Origin: Cohnella sp. WQ 127256
Lineage (GTDB): Bacteria > Bacillota > Bacilli > Paenibacillales > Paenibacillaceae
Direction of reading: 5' to 3'
DNA: 64,000 nucleotides
Assembly: GCF_024519285.1 (NCBI RefSeq)
Contig: NZ_JAMZCY010000011.1
Span: 186,001 to 250,000 of the forward strand
Shown here: positions 62,280 through 64,000 of the stretch, piece after piece
Layout of the letters: each line of letters opens with the position of its first letter
Position numbering within the stretch: position 1 is the stretch's first letter
Notes under the pieces: model-generated
The model's database searches: none
Told to the model about the DNA's origin: nothing
Seen by the model: the letters and a program-made list of their open reading frames with translations, nothing else
Translations under genes and position numbers: made by a program

Positions 62280-63815
62280 TTACTTCTGCTCCGCATCGTA
62301 TTTCGCCCAAGCCTCTGTTGAATCCTTAATCTGCTGCTCGTATAGAGGTCCGATAACATCGCCAAACTTCACTTTACCTTTGCGAATGTCCGGTATGAGC
62401 GCATTCAGCTTATCGATTGGCTTCTGTCCAGCTGGATACTGCTTCTGATACTCCGTCGGAACAATCTGAGCAGGCTGCTTGCCTTCCTTAATGAGATGCT
62501 CACCTAGCTGCACCATGATCGTAGCCGATTGCTCACCAATCTGCTCCTTCAAGAGGTTAAACCCGTTCGTATTCGTGAATTTCGGAAGATTACCTCCAGC
62601 GAAAATATTGTAGTTCTCGCCTTCAAATTCCGGTGAGTGATAATATTTGATGAACTCCCATGCTGCCTTCGGATATTTCGTATTGGCAAATATGCGTGGT
62701 CCAGGCGCCGAGAAGCCATGAGCCTTGTAAGCATCCTTCATTCCTGCCTTATGAGGATACATCGTGAAGGAGTATTCAATCGGCTTCTTCCCTGCCTTCT
62801 CCCGTTCAGGATTCGCATTGTCTTTGAAGTAGCCGAACGCCCATGAGCCCATCCGACGAATGACGACCTTCTCATTCTCAATGTTAATGCCCGCTGCCTT
62901 TGTATCCATCTCGGATGGAGGAGCGACTTGATACTTAAGGGCTAAGTCATTCAGAAACTGAATCGCTTCAATAACCTCAGGCGAAGCATAATTTAAGTTA
63001 TCTGCCATGACTCTGCCGTTCTCAATGAGCGTGTTATATACGCCGACAGTCGCAGCCCAATCCGTTCTGCCCCAGCCCCAGCTATCATCCGTACCGTAAA
63101 TGTCGATTTTGCCATCTCCGTCTGTATCCACAGTAGCCTTCTTCAATACTTCAACATATTTGTCCCATGTCCATGTTTCATATAGAGGATCATCGAACGA
63201 CTTAGGCAACATATCCTCAATACCTAACTGTTTCGCTAGATTCACGTTATACCACAAACCGTAAACAGCGCTGCCGCTAGGAAGATAATAGATATTGCCG
63301 TGGTAGGGCAAATGTTCAAAGATGTCTTTGTTAAGCCAAGGCCATTGCTTTATACCATCCCGCTCAATTAAATCGTTAAGAGGAAGGATAATGTCCTTGT
63401 CATAGAACGGAATATAATCGAGATCGAGTGTTGTTAAGTCCGCCGTTTGCTTTGCGGTAACCTTGGAGAGCATGAATTGCTTCAGCTCCGCATCCTTAAG
63501 AGCGATTTCCTCGATCTCCACCTTAACGCCGAATTTTTTCTCGAATCCAATTGCTGCATTTTCCAGAGCAGCTTTGTTCCCCCATATTTTTAATACAGCG
63601 CCTTCCTCGACCTTCGGCTCTTCAGCAGGCTGTTCCGCAGATGGACTCGGTTCTGATTCCGCCGATGGAGAAGCCGCCGTGGATGGAGATGAGGATGGTG
63701 CTGTTTCATTATTTTTGGAGCAGCCGGCAAGTACGATAGTAAGCAGCATAATGGCCGATAGAACGACGATAAATAAAGAACTAGAACGCTTCGCGAAACC
63801 CATTCGATTAATCAC
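62280..63815 (-). CDS. sugar ABC transporter substrate-binding lipoprotein (family 1)
   Basis: 511 residues from the GTG at 63815 (GGGAGG seven bases upstream). Lipobox LAGC with cysteine at residue 32, then a Ser/Pro/Ala/Glu linker. Binding-protein fold visible in LKIWGNKAALENAAIGFEKK and NIFAGGNLPKFT. It should deliver uronate-containing oligosaccharides to the permeases, judging from the lyase in the operon. Confidence 0.9.
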   Translation of the reverse strand: MINRMGFAKRSSSLFIVVLSAIMLLTIVLAGCSKNNETAPSSSPSTAASPSAESEPSPSAEQPAEEPKVEEGAVLKIWGNKAALENAAIGFEKKFGVKVEIEEIALKDAELKQFMLSKVTAKQTADLTTLDLDYIPFYDKDIILPLNDLIERDGIKQWPWLNKDIFEHLPYHGNIYYLPSGSAVYGLWYNVNLAKQLGIEDMLPKSFDDPLYETWTWDKYVEVLKKATVDTDGDGKIDIYGTDDSWGWGRTDWAATVGVYNTLIENGRVMADNLNYASPEVIEAIQFLNDLALKYQVAPPSEMDTKAAGINIENEKVVIRRMGSWAFGYFKDNANPEREKAGKKPIEYSFTMYPHKAGMKDAYKAHGFSAPGPRIFANTKYPKAAWEFIKYYHSPEFEGENYNIFAGGNLPKFTNTNGFNLLKEQIGEQSATIMVQLGEHLIKEGKQPAQIVPTEYQKQYPAGQKPIDKLNALIPDIRKGKVKFGDVIGPLYEQQIKDSTEAWAKYDAEQK

Positions 63816-63845
63816 TTGATATCCTCCCTTAGTTAAACCGTTAGG

Positions 63846-64000
63846 TTACTGAGTTCTGCCTGATCTCAATTGAATACTTCCGTTAAATGTATCTCCGACA
63901 GACTGCAAGAACACTTCCTGCTGATCCTGTGTCTGCTTCCAGACCGTTACGTCTACTAGCGCTCCTTGTTGCTGCCCATGGCTCCGGCTATTATCGCGAA
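63846..64000 (-). CDS. 3' end of an unidentified gene (partial)
   Basis: The last 51 codons of a minus-strand gene whose start lies beyond the right edge, ending SIQLRSGRTQ and a TAA at 63846-63848. The visible part is hydrophilic and beta-like (GALVDVTVWKQTQDQQEVF). It precedes the binding-protein gene by about 30 bp on the same strand, so it belongs to the polysaccharide operon. A carbohydrate-active enzyme is plausible, but I do not recognise the family. Confidence 0.5.
   Translation of the reverse strand, partial: RDNSRSHGQQQGALVDVTVWKQTQDQQEVFLQSVGDTFNGSIQLRSGRTQ

Overview
The window looks like the chromosome of a spore-forming member of the Paenibacillaceae (Paenibacillus or Cohnella type). 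Supporting signs are a cmpA gene (cortex morphogenesis), the Bacillales gene order ydcC-alr-ndoAI-ndoA, moderate GC, Gram-positive lipoprotein signals on every binding protein, and three YesMN-type two-component systems each next to a sugar ABC transporter. This assignment is inferred from gene content and was not tested by a search.

Layout. 1-4.0 kb: a minus-strand sugar-acid operon (amidohydrolase-type lactonase, GntR/FCD regulator, short-chain dehydrogenase, enolase-superfamily dehydratase) with three copies of one palindromic operator and, at its 3' end, wrecked remnants of an L-rhamnose mutarotase and probably a GH2 glycosidase. 4.1-5.3 kb: small membrane ORFs of unknown function. 5.4-14.9 kb: a cassette of two-component system, ABC importer and GH66 enzyme, bounded on the left by a 3' fragment of tRNA-Leu(GAG) and on the right by the intact tRNA-Leu(GAG); it has the topology of an integrated island but no integrase. 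tRNA-Lys and tRNA-Glu follow. 15.3-23.8 kb: a ribose/rhamnose-type ABC importer with a class II aldolase, a TIM-barrel isomerase, a GATase-like protein and a divergent DeoR regulator; no sugar kinase is present. 23.9-24.6 kb: a 51-bp tandem repeat (eight copies) beside tRNA-Ser and tRNA-Asn. 24.8-28.9 kb: TetR/MFS efflux pair, SprT-like protein, an unknown small protein, CmpA and a nitroreductase.

29.2-36.4 kb: an LplABC-type oligosaccharide importer and its YesMN system, with two good CcpA (cre) sites. 36.6-46.2 kb: housekeeping genes (Rrf2 regulator, Tex, aminopeptidase, NdoA/NdoAI toxin-antitoxin, alanine racemase, YdcC-like lipoprotein, metallophosphoesterase, DUF523/TudS). 46.2-50.9 kb: an NMT1/THI5-type ABC importer with a divergent LysR regulator; the DUF523 gene lies directly downstream. 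51.0-53.9 kb: a MidA-like methyltransferase with a TPR-like tail and an AI-2E family membrane protein. 54.0-64.0 kb: a polysaccharide-utilisation operon (partial gene at the right edge, binding protein, two permeases, response regulator, histidine kinase, heparinase II/III-like lyase).

Taken together this is a carbohydrate-foraging region: four sugar importers, three controlled by two-component sensors and one by DeoR, with cytoplasmic enzymes that finish degradation. The most distinctive observations are the tRNA-Leu-bounded cassette, a possible thiopyrimidine uptake/desulfuration unit, the 51-bp repeat array, the mapped regulator operators, and three genes whose best start is CTG.
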